From CAVPCZ01 sp963779225 (GTDB taxonomy: Bacteria; Bacteroidota; Ignavibacteria; UBA10030; UBA6906), in NCBI GenBank assembly GCA_963779225.1, contig CAVZWW010000003.1, positions 2,728,001 to 2,792,000 of the forward strand: 64,000 bases of DNA, in the 5' to 3' direction. The notes beneath the pieces are model-generated. The model saw only the letters and a program-made list of their open reading frames with translations, was not told the origin of the DNA and did no database searches. The translations under genes were made by a program, and so were the position numbers. This document shows positions 34,637 through 44,260 of the stretch, in pieces (within the stretch, counting starts at the first letter, position 1; each line of letters opens with the position of its first letter).

Positions 34637-35458
34637 ATGTCGAACATCTATCTCAAGATACGCGGAGGGGCCGCCTTCTTCATGGGAACAATCTTGGTGC
34701 TGACAGGAGTGGTTGGATTGTTTGCACCATTTGTGCCGGAGATTGCCGTCATCCTGCTGGGGGTGTGGTTCCTTGGCGCTGCCGCCGTCAATCCGCTCGG
34801 GCGATGGAGGTTGCCTCAGCGGAAGGAACAGCATCAAAACACCGCGCCTTTGCGCACTTCCATGGTTGCCGCGATTGTTCTTACCACGGCGTTGTATGGT
34901 TGTCAGGAAAGTACGCCCGAGCCGAAGATGGTGACGATAGAGAATCTGCACACTGCTTATGTTAAAGAAGTGAATCGCCAGCTGAAATATGCGAGATTCA
35001 TCAAACAGGCCGAAAAGGACCGCCTGCCGGGCATAGCAAATCTCTATCGGGCAGTTGCTCGCTCGGAAGAAATCCACGCGGCGAACCATGCTGCACTTCT
35101 TCGCAATCATGGGGTCGAACCTGAGCCGTCTGCGAAGGAGTCGGTCATTGTCGGAAATACACTTCAGACATTGAAGATGGCAATGAGCAGTGAACGGGCT
35201 GAAACCGAATCGCTATATCCCTCTTTGATACAGACCGCCGACCTCGAACAATACCCCGAAGCGGTGGAGCATTTCAAGAAGACAAGAAATGCCGATCTGC
35301 GACATATTGAATTGTTCAAAGAGGCGCTGGAGAAGAAGGGACGGATAAAGAAGGTGCAATATGTTGTCTGTGCAGAATGTGGTTACATCACAACGTCACA
35401 GAAGACGGAGACATGTCCGAACTGCAATGCAAGAAAGGATTCACTCCAGAAACTATGA
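34637..35458 (+). CDS. Membrane-anchored rubrerythrin-like protein
   Basis: A 273-residue protein. N-terminal part (1-60): two membrane helices (FFMGTILVLTGVVGLFAPFV, AVILLGVWFLGAAAVN). A second signal-like segment follows (SMVAAIVLTTALYGC, lipobox-like). Then comes a ferritin-like diiron domain with ARSEEIHAANHAALLRNHG and ADLRHIELFKEAL. It ends with a rubredoxin-like finger, CAECGYITTSQKTETCPNC. Rubrerythrins reduce peroxide. The membrane fusion is unusual and may be two genes joined. Start at 34637 follows GGAGG. Confidence 0.8.
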   Translation: MSNIYLKIRGGAAFFMGTILVLTGVVGLFAPFVPEIAVILLGVWFLGAAAVNPLGRWRLPQRKEQHQNTAPLRTSMVAAIVLTTALYGCQESTPEPKMVTIENLHTAYVKEVNRQLKYARFIKQAEKDRLPGIANLYRAVARSEEIHAANHAALLRNHGVEPEPSAKESVIVGNTLQTLKMAMSSERAETESLYPSLIQTADLEQYPEAVEHFKKTRNADLRHIELFKEALEKKGRIKKVQYVVCAECGYITTSQKTETCPNCNARKDSLQKL

Positions 35459-35619
35459 TTCACCTCGGCCAGCATCCCACGCATGATGGAGGTGGCACAG
35501 GAAATGCCGGAGAGAGCTAATGACCGCTTTCTCTATGGGGACCCAACCATGGCGATGACTCTGAAACAGTGAGATGACGAGATCATAGATGGTTTTGTAT
35601 TGAGGAAGGAGAATGACTC

Positions 35620-36720
35620 ATGGAACTCAGCGAACTACAAGAACACATTCGTACACTGGTCACACTTGAAGCAACAGAAGCGCCGGTGGTGAGCGTCTAC
35701 ATGAATCTTCAGATGAATACTGTGGAGCTTCGGGAATTCACCAGGTATCGAGGGACTTTGCTCAAGGGAAGCCTTCCGCAAGAACAACTTTCTCACTTCC
35801 AACGGGCAATGGAACGCATCAGTCGTTACGTGGCGGAGGAATTAGATAAGACGATGGGGGGTGCCGCGATATTTGCCCGCAACGGAACAAGCCCATTCTT
35901 CCTTGCGCTCCAGTTCCGGGTTCCTCTTCCCAATATGATCATGGCGGGATCGTACCCGAACATCTATCATCTGGTCGAGCTGAAAGACACTTATCATCGG
36001 TACGTGGTAGTTATCGCGAACGACCGGGGTGTACGCATATTGGAAGTGAACCTCGGAAAGGTAACGAAACAACTCTGGACTGCTCAGCCAAAGCTCCGCG
36101 AGCATGTGGGTCAGATGTGGTCGAAAGACGAGTACCGGCATCGCCGAGAACTTCAGGGAGAAATACTTCTTGAGGAGGAGATCAAAGTTCTGGGCCGTGT
36201 GATGTCGTCTGGAGGTCACACACATCTCATTTTGGCGGGTGAATCAGCGTGGCGGTTGCGGAATGCTCTCCCGCATCATCTCTCTAACAAGTTCGTCGAC
36301 GTCGTGGACATATCCCGACAGGCCAAGCTTCGAGATATTGTCACAAGTTCCATCGCTGCGTTTGTGGAAAAGGAAGAGCAGGAATCACTGGAAGTCGCTG
36401 AGCGACTCGTCCGGGAGATCAGGACGGACGGCCTTGCGGTGGTTGGCGCAGAAGCCACACTGGAAGCCCTGCGGTTCGGTGTTGGCGATATTCTCGTCAT
36501 TGCTCAATCATTCGATCCGGAATGCCGTGTAAAGGGGAAAATGGTCAGCCTTGCCGAACAACATCGCTGTCAAATTGAAACGGTTAGGGAAAGCCAGACA
36601 CTGGATCAGCTTGGAGGCGTGGGATGCCTGCTGCGGTACCGGACGAGTTTCCCGGAAAACGGTTCCTTGCACCACTACGATGGTGATGGAATTACTCTTC
36701 GGACTTCCACCGTAGAATGA
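35620..36720 (+). CDS. Bacterial eRF1/Vms1-like (baeRF) protein
   Basis: A 366-residue protein resembling bacterial archaeo-eukaryotic release-factor homologues: VVSVYMNLQMN at the start, VVVIANDRGVRILEVNLGKV in the middle, then LILAGESAWRLRNALPHHL, VVDISRQAK and an L7Ae-like C-terminal domain (DGLAVVGAEATLEALRFGVG, DILVIAQ, TLDQLGGVGCLLRY). Such proteins are proposed to act on stalled ribosomes or peptidyl-tRNA. I see no GGQ motif, so hydrolytic activity is uncertain. The preceding 160 bp hold only a 27-codon frame. Confidence 0.7.
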   Translation: MELSELQEHIRTLVTLEATEAPVVSVYMNLQMNTVELREFTRYRGTLLKGSLPQEQLSHFQRAMERISRYVAEELDKTMGGAAIFARNGTSPFFLALQFRVPLPNMIMAGSYPNIYHLVELKDTYHRYVVVIANDRGVRILEVNLGKVTKQLWTAQPKLREHVGQMWSKDEYRHRRELQGEILLEEEIKVLGRVMSSGGHTHLILAGESAWRLRNALPHHLSNKFVDVVDISRQAKLRDIVTSSIAAFVEKEEQESLEVAERLVREIRTDGLAVVGAEATLEALRFGVGDILVIAQSFDPECRVKGKMVSLAEQHRCQIETVRESQTLDQLGGVGCLLRYRTSFPENGSLHHYDGDGITLRTSTVE

Positions 36721-36813
36721 AATCATGAACCGGATTAGCAGGCTGTTAGACTGGAGTTGGCAGTCGCCGCTCCAGGATCTAAATGTACACATACGCGTGG
36801 AAAGGAATTCATC

Positions 36814-37704
36814 ATGTTATTCATCCTATCAATAGTTATTGCTATTTTGGCCTTCTTCGTTTGGCGGAATGCCACGAAACATGTGCGGCAAAATACGATC
36901 GCATACCGCCCTATTGCAAAGGGGAGCATTCTGGCCGCAGGCGTGTTCGGTGTTCTTGCTTTGGCCCAGTTCTTCACGCAGATTCCTGCGGGGCATGTCG
37001 GCGTGGTGGATTTCTTCGGAGTTGTGTCAGACAATACTCTGCGGGCTGGAATCAATGCGGTCAATCCGATGGCGAAGGTTGTCAAGTACTCTATCCAGAC
37101 CCAGGAGCACAAGGAATCAATGCAGGTGCTCTCACGAGAAGGACTCACGATTGGCCTAGAGGTCAGCGCGCTGTACAGACTCAACCCCGACTCAGCGGCT
37201 CGCGTGTACAAGACCGTTGCTGGTGGTGACTACCAAACCATCATCCTCATCCCGCAATTCCGCTCCATCTGTCGAGCAGTCACTGCAAGCTTCCAAGCCA
37301 GCGCTTTGTATTCGACCGAACGGGAGCGGCTCGGTTCATCGATTCAGGAAGAGCTTGCGAAGACTGTTGCTCCTCGGGGTGTCACCATTGAGAACACCCC
37401 AATCCGGAACGTCGCTCTCCCGACCCAACTCACCGAAGCAATAGAACAAAAGCAGCGTGCCGATCAAGAAAGCCAGCGCATGGAGTTCGTCCTCACGAAG
37501 GAAAAGCAGGAAGCGGACCGAAAGCGCATCGAAGCAAAGGGTATCGCCGATTTTCAGACGATTGTAGCCGCAGGCATCAGTGAACAACTGCTGCGCTGGA
37601 AAGGTATTGAAGCCACTGAGAAAATAGCGAGTTCATCGAACACCAAGGTGATCATCGTTGGAGCGGGAAGAGATGGTTTGCCGGTGATTCTTGATACAAA
37701 GTAG
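36814..37704 (+). CDS. SPFH/prohibitin-domain membrane protein
   Basis: A 296-residue protein with an N-terminal membrane helix (MLFILSIVIAILAFFVW), then a second (GVFGVLALAQFFTQIPAGHV). The SPFH domain follows (VGVVDFFGVVSDNTLRAGIN, REGLTIGLEVSALYRLNPDS) and a long coiled coil rich in Gln, Arg and Glu (KQRADQESQRMEFVLTKEKQ). Family members scaffold membrane microdomains and control proteases. The start at 36814 has AAAGGA. It is the last gene of the stress cluster before R5. Confidence 0.88.
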   Translation: MLFILSIVIAILAFFVWRNATKHVRQNTIAYRPIAKGSILAAGVFGVLALAQFFTQIPAGHVGVVDFFGVVSDNTLRAGINAVNPMAKVVKYSIQTQEHKESMQVLSREGLTIGLEVSALYRLNPDSAARVYKTVAGGDYQTIILIPQFRSICRAVTASFQASALYSTERERLGSSIQEELAKTVAPRGVTIENTPIRNVALPTQLTEAIEQKQRADQESQRMEFVLTKEKQEADRKRIEAKGIADFQTIVAAGISEQLLRWKGIEATEKIASSSNTKVIIVGAGRDGLPVILDTK

Positions 37705-37710
37705 GAACCC

Positions 37711-38350
37711 TGTCCCTCTTCAAAATTCCATCCGGGCTAAAACCGCAGCATGAACTAACCGATTCATGGGCAGGTGAGCTGGGATCGGAATACACCGGGC
37801 GGAGACCGACCCGCTCATCGCGCCTCGTGAAAGTTGGTTCGCGATTGTTCCTCCGGTGAGTGTGAGCAGATTGTGTACGGTTTGTGAAATTCGATGCACT
37901 TCATGTAATTCAAATTTGGAAAACTGCCCTGAAATCGTTGTTTTGTGTGAATGCCGCAATTTTCGGGACCAAGAGGCCGGGGGTTCAAATCCCCCCGCCC
38001 CGACGAAAAAGGGCAGTTTTGAGGTTTTGGCAGAACGACTGTGCGCAGATTGTGCGCACTTTTTGCACTTAGTGCGCAAGAATCGGTCAGTTGTGGCCTG
38101 TTTTCGATAGGTCCTAGATCGCGCTTGGTCAGGGACCAAGAGGTACCGGCAGTTAACTTTCGTAGTCAAAGCATAAGGTCCTGTCTTCATCAAGTTGAAG
38201 GCAGGACTTTTTTTTAGAGAAAGATCGGTTGGCCGTGTAGCCGTTCTGTTTTGATTTCGGCCCGATGAGACTCCACTTTTCCATGTCAACATACAGCCGA
38301 GCTCTGAGTGCGACCCCCTCAGCCCTCCTGATTCCCGGTTGCTCTTGTTA
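37711..38350 (+). repeat. Island repeat R5 with tRNA-Pro(CGG) 3'-half core at 37962-38006
   Basis: It opens with TGTCCCTCTTCAAAATTCCA. The left side carries the R4-type direct repeats (TGAGCAGATTGTG at 37863). The tRNA core follows. The right side carries a matching set (ACTGTGCGCAGATTGTGCGC at 38038) and a strong terminator. The tail ends GATTCCCGGTTGCTCTTGTT as in R2. The stretch 38351-38428 has no gene. Confidence 0.75.
38178..38215 (+). terminator. Strong rho-independent terminator in R5
   Basis: GTCCTGTCTTCA pairs with TTGAAGGCAGGAC across a five-base loop and is followed by eight T. Weaker homologues are at about 19288 (R2) and 22341 (R3). Confidence 0.7.
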
Positions 38351-38428
38351 GGTTTGGATTCACTCCCTTCTCCGGCGTTCGCGCGGGAAAGCAGGTCCCG
38401 ACGAATCGGGCTCTGGGTACCAAGCACG

Positions 38429-40123
38429 CTATCGTAGAAGGACAACATTGCAGCTGGCTGAGAAATTCTCCCCCTGTCCTTCCTGCGAGACGGCGCTGAT
38501 TCGGACGATATATACGCCAGATGCGATGGTTGGATTCCAGCGAATGGAACGGCGGCCGCGTTCATACGCGGCATCTACCTGCAGGTCCATCCGTCGGCCG
38601 AGCATGTCGTAGGCGGTGATTGTGACACGACTGGCATATGGCAAATCGAAAGTGATGTTCGTGCCGGCATTGAATGGATTGGGGTATGCGGGTTGTAGTG
38701 CGTATTTGGCAGGAATGCCAAAATCCGGCAGAGGTCGGTCGATGGAAGGTCGTCGTGTTTTCCGGGAAATGAGGCTGTCGTAGGGAAGACTCCGCAGGTA
38801 CTCTACGCTTTGGCGCATGCGCGTGATGGCATCCTCGCCGTTGAGGCGCTGGGTAGGCAGAAGAGCCATAGCTACCCACTGCGAATCACCGGGAGCCATG
38901 GTCACCGGTCCGCTCGTCATCAGGAACCCCGCTCCTCCGCCGACAACCCGTCGCGGGAAGAGCATCCCCTCGTGTGTGAGTGGGTCGCCGGACCAGGGAA
39001 GACTGGTTGTGTGACCGCTAACTGTATTGACGTATGGTGTCCCCCGCGGGGTAAACCCTCTCACAACGTTCCAAGCGGTTCCGACCGAATAGGGAGGGCC
39101 AAGCATTGTGCTGTCCGGGAACGAATCATCAACAATTCCGTGAAATGCTGTCAACGGGAGATTACGCTGGTTCAAGCGTTTCTGACCGAAGGCTGTTGCC
39201 ACTTGGCCGGGAGCCGGTACCTGCGGCCCGTACAACAGCACATATGCCACGGAGGCCAACGAGCTGTCCTGGGAATACCAGCAATAGCCGATCTGCCTCG
39301 AAGTGTCAACTGCCGGAATCACAGAAGACAGATTCAGGAAGTCAATATCCGCCCAAAAACTGACATAAACGGAATCGAGCCAAAGATTCCCACGATTGAA
39401 AATCTTCCACTCAAAGAATGCCGTGTTCGCCCAGATGCTTGTGTCGCCGAGCGTGCCAAAATGTGCAACTACCTTCTGGTGGATTTCCACCGGAAGCGGA
39501 GGCATATAGCCGAGATTCCGCTTGAACCATGACGGGAGACGCGTGCTGTCGAGCCCGTTGTAGACACACCAGATTGTTTGATCTCCTGCGATTGCTGGAT
39601 GTCCGTCCTTGTCAACGGGTGCGCCAAGGTCCGCTGGCCATGCATCGATATCGGGATTGACCGATGGATCGTCTCCGATCGTGACTCGATACATGCGGTA
39701 TCGGAACGAATCACTTGGCCGCACGGCCATGGCCGATTGTCCATCGATGATCGGGCCTGGGGAGAAGGGGGACCGCCACAACGTGGGGAGTACGCTCACG
39801 TGACCACTTATGAGTCCCGTCACCCAGAGTCCCGCATCAAACACAATTTCACTGGGTGCGGAACCGCGGTCGAACCCGCCGTACCAGGCTGCAGCCAGAC
39901 CGGTCTGAGAGGAATGTGAGAGATTCCCGTTGCGAGACAACGCGATACGGATCCGGTTGATGTCAGTACTTCGGTCCACGTCCGACGAGTCGGTCAGCGA
40001 CTGGTTTCCGAGTTGCGGATACGCGGCCTGCAAAGAGAGAGCGATGAGGAAGACCCAAGCGATGCCGTTTCTCAAGCGCCGCGGGCCAAGCGGGTTTCGG
40101 GATTTCCTGGGTTGAGGTCTCAT
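38429..40123 (-). CDS. Secreted protein with type IX sorting domain
   Basis: A 564-residue protein with an N-terminal signal (GIAWVFLIALSLQAAYPQL). A large body rich in Ser, Pro and Trp has no recognised enzyme motif. The C-terminal sorting domain is ALQPAYPNPFNAGTNITFDL, SRVTITAYDMLGRR and IASGVYIVRISA. That domain directs export through the type IX system and surface attachment in Bacteroidota-like bacteria. It overlaps the upstream lipoprotein by four bases (ATGA), so the two are translated together. Confidence 0.85.
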   Translation of the reverse strand: MRPQPRKSRNPLGPRRLRNGIAWVFLIALSLQAAYPQLGNQSLTDSSDVDRSTDINRIRIALSRNGNLSHSSQTGLAAAWYGGFDRGSAPSEIVFDAGLWVTGLISGHVSVLPTLWRSPFSPGPIIDGQSAMAVRPSDSFRYRMYRVTIGDDPSVNPDIDAWPADLGAPVDKDGHPAIAGDQTIWCVYNGLDSTRLPSWFKRNLGYMPPLPVEIHQKVVAHFGTLGDTSIWANTAFFEWKIFNRGNLWLDSVYVSFWADIDFLNLSSVIPAVDTSRQIGYCWYSQDSSLASVAYVLLYGPQVPAPGQVATAFGQKRLNQRNLPLTAFHGIVDDSFPDSTMLGPPYSVGTAWNVVRGFTPRGTPYVNTVSGHTTSLPWSGDPLTHEGMLFPRRVVGGGAGFLMTSGPVTMAPGDSQWVAMALLPTQRLNGEDAITRMRQSVEYLRSLPYDSLISRKTRRPSIDRPLPDFGIPAKYALQPAYPNPFNAGTNITFDLPYASRVTITAYDMLGRRMDLQVDAAYERGRRSIRWNPTIASGVYIVRISAVSQEGQGENFSASCNVVLLR

Positions 40124-40920
40124 GGCATTATGAACGACGCGATGGCGGTCGTAGTTGATTCGATATTCGAAAAGACCGGAAGACCCGAAGCCGCGTCAGT
40201 AGCGACGCTTGTTGCCGGATTAGCGAGCCGGGCAGTGAGGTAGACTCGCTGTCCGGCTTTGATGCCCGACCATTGAAGGAAAGGAAATATGTTGTCCACC
40301 TGTGTCGGGCCGGGGCTTTGGTCAGAGACCTGATGTGCAAACACGTAGGTGCCGAGCCGCGTGCTGACATTCGCGTCAAGCCCGGCCAACAGAACGATTG
40401 ATCGAGTGCCTCCCGCCGGCAGAGTGAAAGGATATATCAGCCGCACATCGACCCGCGGGGCAACAGGATTGACATAGCAGATGATGGAATCGACGTGGAT
40501 GTGTGCCGGGGGGATTCGCTTCATCGTGCAAGTGACCCAGCGAATCAAGAGAGAGTTGTCGACACGGACGGTGGTTGAGAATGGATAGCAGCTGTCCTGG
40601 CGCCCGGAGAGGAGGTACTGTTGTCGAGGGAGGCTTTCAAATACAAACTGGCCTGCCGTGGGGGTGAGTGTGATAGTACGGGAGACTCCGGAACCGGTCA
40701 ATTGAATTTTGATGGGCCCCGAGGGCGACGACGTAAACTTGTAGTACTCGTCCACATACGAACCGTCTACCCCAATCCTGCCGTCCGCGGGTCCGGACGG
40801 GAGTTGCGGTTCTGTTGCGGATTCCTTGCCACATCTTATGGCCAGGACGGCCAGGAGAATAATGGAGAGAACCTTGCCTGCTGCGCCCACACGCCCTCCA
40901 CTCATGGTGCCTGGGTGCAT
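40120..40920 (-). CDS. Lipoprotein of unknown function
   Basis: A 266-residue protein whose lipobox-like segment (SIILLAVLAIRCGKESATEP) suggests a lipoprotein. The rest is beta-rich (SGPIKIQLTGSGVSRTITLT, AGQFVFESLPRQQYLLSG), like carboxypeptidase-regulatory or Ig-like folds. It is coupled to the type IX cargo gene at 38429. The start may be 40920 or 40905 (MSGGRV). A role in displaying or anchoring the cargo is conceivable but unproven. Confidence 0.6.
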   Translation of the reverse strand: MHPGTMSGGRVGAAGKVLSIILLAVLAIRCGKESATEPQLPSGPADGRIGVDGSYVDEYYKFTSSPSGPIKIQLTGSGVSRTITLTPTAGQFVFESLPRQQYLLSGRQDSCYPFSTTVRVDNSLLIRWVTCTMKRIPPAHIHVDSIICYVNPVAPRVDVRLIYPFTLPAGGTRSIVLLAGLDANVSTRLGTYVFAHQVSDQSPGPTQVDNIFPFLQWSGIKAGQRVYLTARLANPATSVATDAASGLPVFSNIESTTTAIASFIMP

Positions 40921-41522
40921 TCTACATACTCAGGCTTCGAGATGTAAGATGCCACAGGATTCAACGCTGCAATTCTGAACTCAATGAAGCTTAGGTCCGT
41001 CTGAGTGAAAAAGAAAGCAACGACATGCAGGATTGTTGTGCGCATCAAATTGATTCCGCGATTGCGCCAGATTGGCAATCTGATGGAGGGGGGAGTCAGA
41101 ATGCAGTCGAGTTTCTGTTATGCACTCACTAGCCCGACCTGCAAATATCATATATTAAGATACCTTGCCGGATCGGGATTGTCAATTGACATTGGCGAAA
41201 TGGCGGCATATATTCGTTCAGACATCGGGGGATGGACAACGTCCATGCAGGGCCTCTTCGTCCGGTGGATGGGGTGGCCCGTTTGTTCTGAGCGGCGCAG
41301 GTGAGCGGCGACCGTTAGATCACGGGAAGGGCGTTTCGAATTGGCACTCAACAGATCATATTCTGCGGAGGTTGGCAACGAATTAGAATCATGCGATATC
41401 TTGCAGCCCTATTTGTCGTTTTAGAGCCCAACACGGCGAGCCCTTGCCCGCGAGGCTCAGCGTAAATTGTTGCTGTCTTGACGCAAGAACTCAATTCGCA
41501 GGTAGGTTGGAGGGAGGACTAA
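40921..41522. other. 600 bp gap: duplicated leader DNA and a half attC-like site
   Basis: Minus-strand 40985-41060 repeats the start of the lipoprotein gene at 45322 (MRTTILHVVAFFF versus MIRTTISHFIAFFLALL), so it is a truncated copy. 41060-41194 matches 45340-45469, and 41190-41320 matches 46480-46612. A right-half attC-like site is at 41291-41320, ending GTTAGAT. At 41426 is GCCCAACACGGCGAGCC followed by a small hairpin, an uncertain further site. No intact gene. Confidence 0.5.
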
Positions 41523-43643
41523 ATGAGACCCAAATCTACCTTTCTCGCACTTCTCGTGGTTCTGCTTTGCCCTTCTGCCTCCGGTCAGTGGGTTCAAACG
41601 AACGGACCGTATGCCTCCCTCGTGACGGCGCTCACCGGCAGCGGAAGATTCCTGTTTGCGGCGACAGGGTACAACGGCGTCTACGTATCGACCGACAGTG
41701 GTGGGACCTGGGCCGCAGCCAGCAGCGGACTTGAATATACTTATGGCCTCGCGAGCCACGTGCCGAGCGTCCTGGCCCTTCAGGTCGTCGGTTCGAACGT
41801 CTTCGCGGGGACGCATTTCGCGGGTGTCTATCGATCCACCGACTGGGGAGCTAATTGGACTCAGGTCAACTCGGGTCTGACGGACACTAATGTCGACGGA
41901 CTCTTTGCCGCTGGATCACTGCTGTATGCAATCACCTCAAGCGGAGGAGTGTTCTATACGTCAGACAACGGCAACAGATGGACAGCCTGCGGCCCGGGTC
42001 TCCCGACCGGCACTTACGTTTATTGCCTTGCCGCGAACGGCAGCAATCTATATGCCGGCACCAGCCGTGGCGTCTATGTTTCAACCGACATCGTTGCAGG
42101 CTGGACCGCGGCGAGCACGGGATTGGATGGATTTCGAATGGTCTTCTCCATTGCGGCCATGGGCCAGTACCTCTTCGCGGGTACTTATTGCTGCGGCGTC
42201 TACGTGTCGACAGACGGCGGGGGAAGCTGGAGCCAGGCGAACTCGGAGTTCAAGGCGATGAGTGTTCACGATCTTCTGTTGAGCGGCGACAGTCTCTATG
42301 TAGGGACCTGGGGGGAGGGTGTGTTTCTGACGACCGACAGGGGGGCTTCTTGGGTTCCTGTCAATAACGGCTTGACAGACGGGAAGGTCGACTTCCTTGC
42401 TCGGTACGGTGGCAGGGTTTTCGCGAAAGGCGAACTTGGGCTCTACGTCAGCCAGGACATGGGCCGGACCTGGGCCGTTTCTCCCTCCCCCGCCGTCAGC
42501 GTCACTTCGATCGAGGCCTTTCTTTCGGATGGCAGCCGGTTGTACACGGTGGCAGCGCGCAACAATGTCTTCATGACAACGGACTACGGTGTAACCTGGA
42601 CGTGGAAGGGGAGGCCCAGCGCAGACTTTCATGCGTATTGTCTCGCCCTCGCAGGCCAGACTCTCCTACTTGGAGGAACTTGTACCGAGGGGAGGGTAGA
42701 GCGTTCCACTGACGAAGGGGTCACCTGGATTTCCGCACTGGATACGATTGGAGCGCCGTACGCCGGCAGATTCAACGCCGAGGCACTTGCCGTGCATGGG
42801 TCGCAGATTCTTGCAGGGGGTACCGGCGTCTGGAGAAGCACCGACGAAGGGGTAAATTGGAAGAGTATCAATCCGGGTTCGTCGCTCCGGTACATCTGGA
42901 CTCTGGCCTTAACGGATTCGTTCGCGTTCGCAGGTGGTAGCAGTGGGGTCTATCTTTTGCGGGGCAGTGACACTTCCTGGATCTTCGCCGGGACCGGACT
43001 GCCGGCCAGCAATACGGTGAAGTGCCTGGCGGTGAAGGGTTCGACACTCATCGCGGGGACGTGGGGAAGGGGGCTGTTTCGGTCCACCGACTACGGAACG
43101 ATTTGGCAGCCAGTGAACGGCGGCCTTTCGGATAGTGTGGTGCTGAGCCTCGCTGTTGCTGGCTCGACGATATTGGCAGGAACGCACGAACAGGGAGTAT
43201 TCGTTTCAACCGACGATGGAATCAGCTGGGCGGGGGCCAATTATGGTCTAACAGGCAGGATGATAAACGCCCTGTCGGTTCACGGGACGTACGCGTTTGC
43301 GGGCACGGGCGATGAAAATGGTGTGTGGCGCAGGCCGTTGTCCAATTTCGTCGCGGGGGACGAGGTCGTAGATGTGCCCGTGGCATACTGGCTTGAGCAG
43401 AACTATCCCAACCCGTTCAACTCCTCGACTACGATCCGCTACGGCCTGCCCAACAAGACAGGTGTCCAGCTGTCAGTCTTCAACACCCTCGGCCAGCAGA
43501 TCGCACAGCTCGTCAATGGCGACATGGAGGCGGGATATCACGAGGTGAAGTTCGATGGGAGCGGGCTAGCGAGTGGGGTGTACTTCTACCGGCTGAGGGC
43601 AGGGGAGTTCATGGAGATCAAACGATTGATGCTCTTGAAGTAA
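41523..43643 (+). CDS. Secreted beta-propeller protein with type IX sorting domain
   Basis: A 706-residue protein with a signal peptide (FLALLVVLLCPSASGQW). About a dozen repeats of the sortilin/BNR (Asp-box) kind follow, for example GVYVSTDSGGTWAAASSGL, GVYRSTDWGANWTQVNSGLT and GVFVSTDDGISWAGANYGLT. The C-terminal type IX sorting domain is LEQNYPNPFNSSTTIRYGLP with GVYFYRLRAGEF and the final LMLLK. It is likely displayed on the cell surface. The ligand is unknown. GGAGGAC precedes the ATG. Confidence 0.88.
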   Translation: MRPKSTFLALLVVLLCPSASGQWVQTNGPYASLVTALTGSGRFLFAATGYNGVYVSTDSGGTWAAASSGLEYTYGLASHVPSVLALQVVGSNVFAGTHFAGVYRSTDWGANWTQVNSGLTDTNVDGLFAAGSLLYAITSSGGVFYTSDNGNRWTACGPGLPTGTYVYCLAANGSNLYAGTSRGVYVSTDIVAGWTAASTGLDGFRMVFSIAAMGQYLFAGTYCCGVYVSTDGGGSWSQANSEFKAMSVHDLLLSGDSLYVGTWGEGVFLTTDRGASWVPVNNGLTDGKVDFLARYGGRVFAKGELGLYVSQDMGRTWAVSPSPAVSVTSIEAFLSDGSRLYTVAARNNVFMTTDYGVTWTWKGRPSADFHAYCLALAGQTLLLGGTCTEGRVERSTDEGVTWISALDTIGAPYAGRFNAEALAVHGSQILAGGTGVWRSTDEGVNWKSINPGSSLRYIWTLALTDSFAFAGGSSGVYLLRGSDTSWIFAGTGLPASNTVKCLAVKGSTLIAGTWGRGLFRSTDYGTIWQPVNGGLSDSVVLSLAVAGSTILAGTHEQGVFVSTDDGISWAGANYGLTGRMINALSVHGTYAFAGTGDENGVWRRPLSNFVAGDEVVDVPVAYWLEQNYPNPFNSSTTIRYGLPNKTGVQLSVFNTLGQQIAQLVNGDMEAGYHEVKFDGSGLASGVYFYRLRAGEFMEIKRLMLLK

Positions 43644-43755
43644 GCCTGTGAGCACATTGCCGGTCGGACTCGATTGAGGACCCAGTGAGCCGCCGAGTAT
43701 TCTGTCCTTTGCCTTACCTCAGGTTAAGAATCTTCTACAGAACCAAAGTTGAATC

Positions 43756-44241
43756 ATGAAGCCACAAACGTTACTGTTGCTATTCCTTTCTCTGTCAACG
43801 TTATCCTGCCGTGACATGGGGACCGAGGTTAACTGGTCAGAATGGCAGGTCGTGAAATATGAGAACATATCCTTCTCGGCTCCGCCTCACACAGGCTGGT
43901 TCTTTTCCCCTTGGGGTCATAAAGCTGGAGAGGGGTGGGTTGATGTCGATGGAGACGATTTTCTTATCTGGTTGTTATACGGTAGCGATTTGGAGGAACG
44001 GTACAACACTTGGCGTGATTGGCTGACCAGCGAACTACGCACAACTATTGACGGTCACGCTGCCATGCTGGCGCACTTCTCAGGCGACCCTATGGGTAAC
44101 GATGGGCCTCAACTATCATTGTCAGTTTTCATTTCAGACGTCGGCGATGGCAAGAACCAGTTTCTCATGTTAATCCTACATCGCCACCCTTCCAAGGAGT
44201 ACATATCAGAGTTAATTGCTCATTCGATTCGCGTAAAATAG
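43756..44241 (+). CDS. Lipoprotein of unknown function
   Basis: A 161-residue protein with signal and lipobox (LLFLSLSTLSC). The body, WQVVKYENISFSAPPHTGWF and DGHAAMLAHFSGD, is similar in type to short PsbP/DUF1795-like lipoproteins that begin with an ISFSAPP-like phrase. The gene stands alone on the plus strand, converging with the gene at 44261. No named family. Confidence 0.55.
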   Translation: MKPQTLLLLFLSLSTLSCRDMGTEVNWSEWQVVKYENISFSAPPHTGWFFSPWGHKAGEGWVDVDGDDFLIWLLYGSDLEERYNTWRDWLTSELRTTIDGHAAMLAHFSGDPMGNDGPQLSLSVFISDVGDGKNQFLMLILHRHPSKEYISELIAHSIRVK

Positions 44242-44260
44242 ACTGGAGGTGTCGACCTAG

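Noticed and set aside
35489..35572. A 27-codon frame (ending MAMTLKQ) before the eRF1-like gene
   Set aside because: Its ending resembles the start of the short peptide at 31835, but there is no family and the surrounding DNA is not clearly coding.
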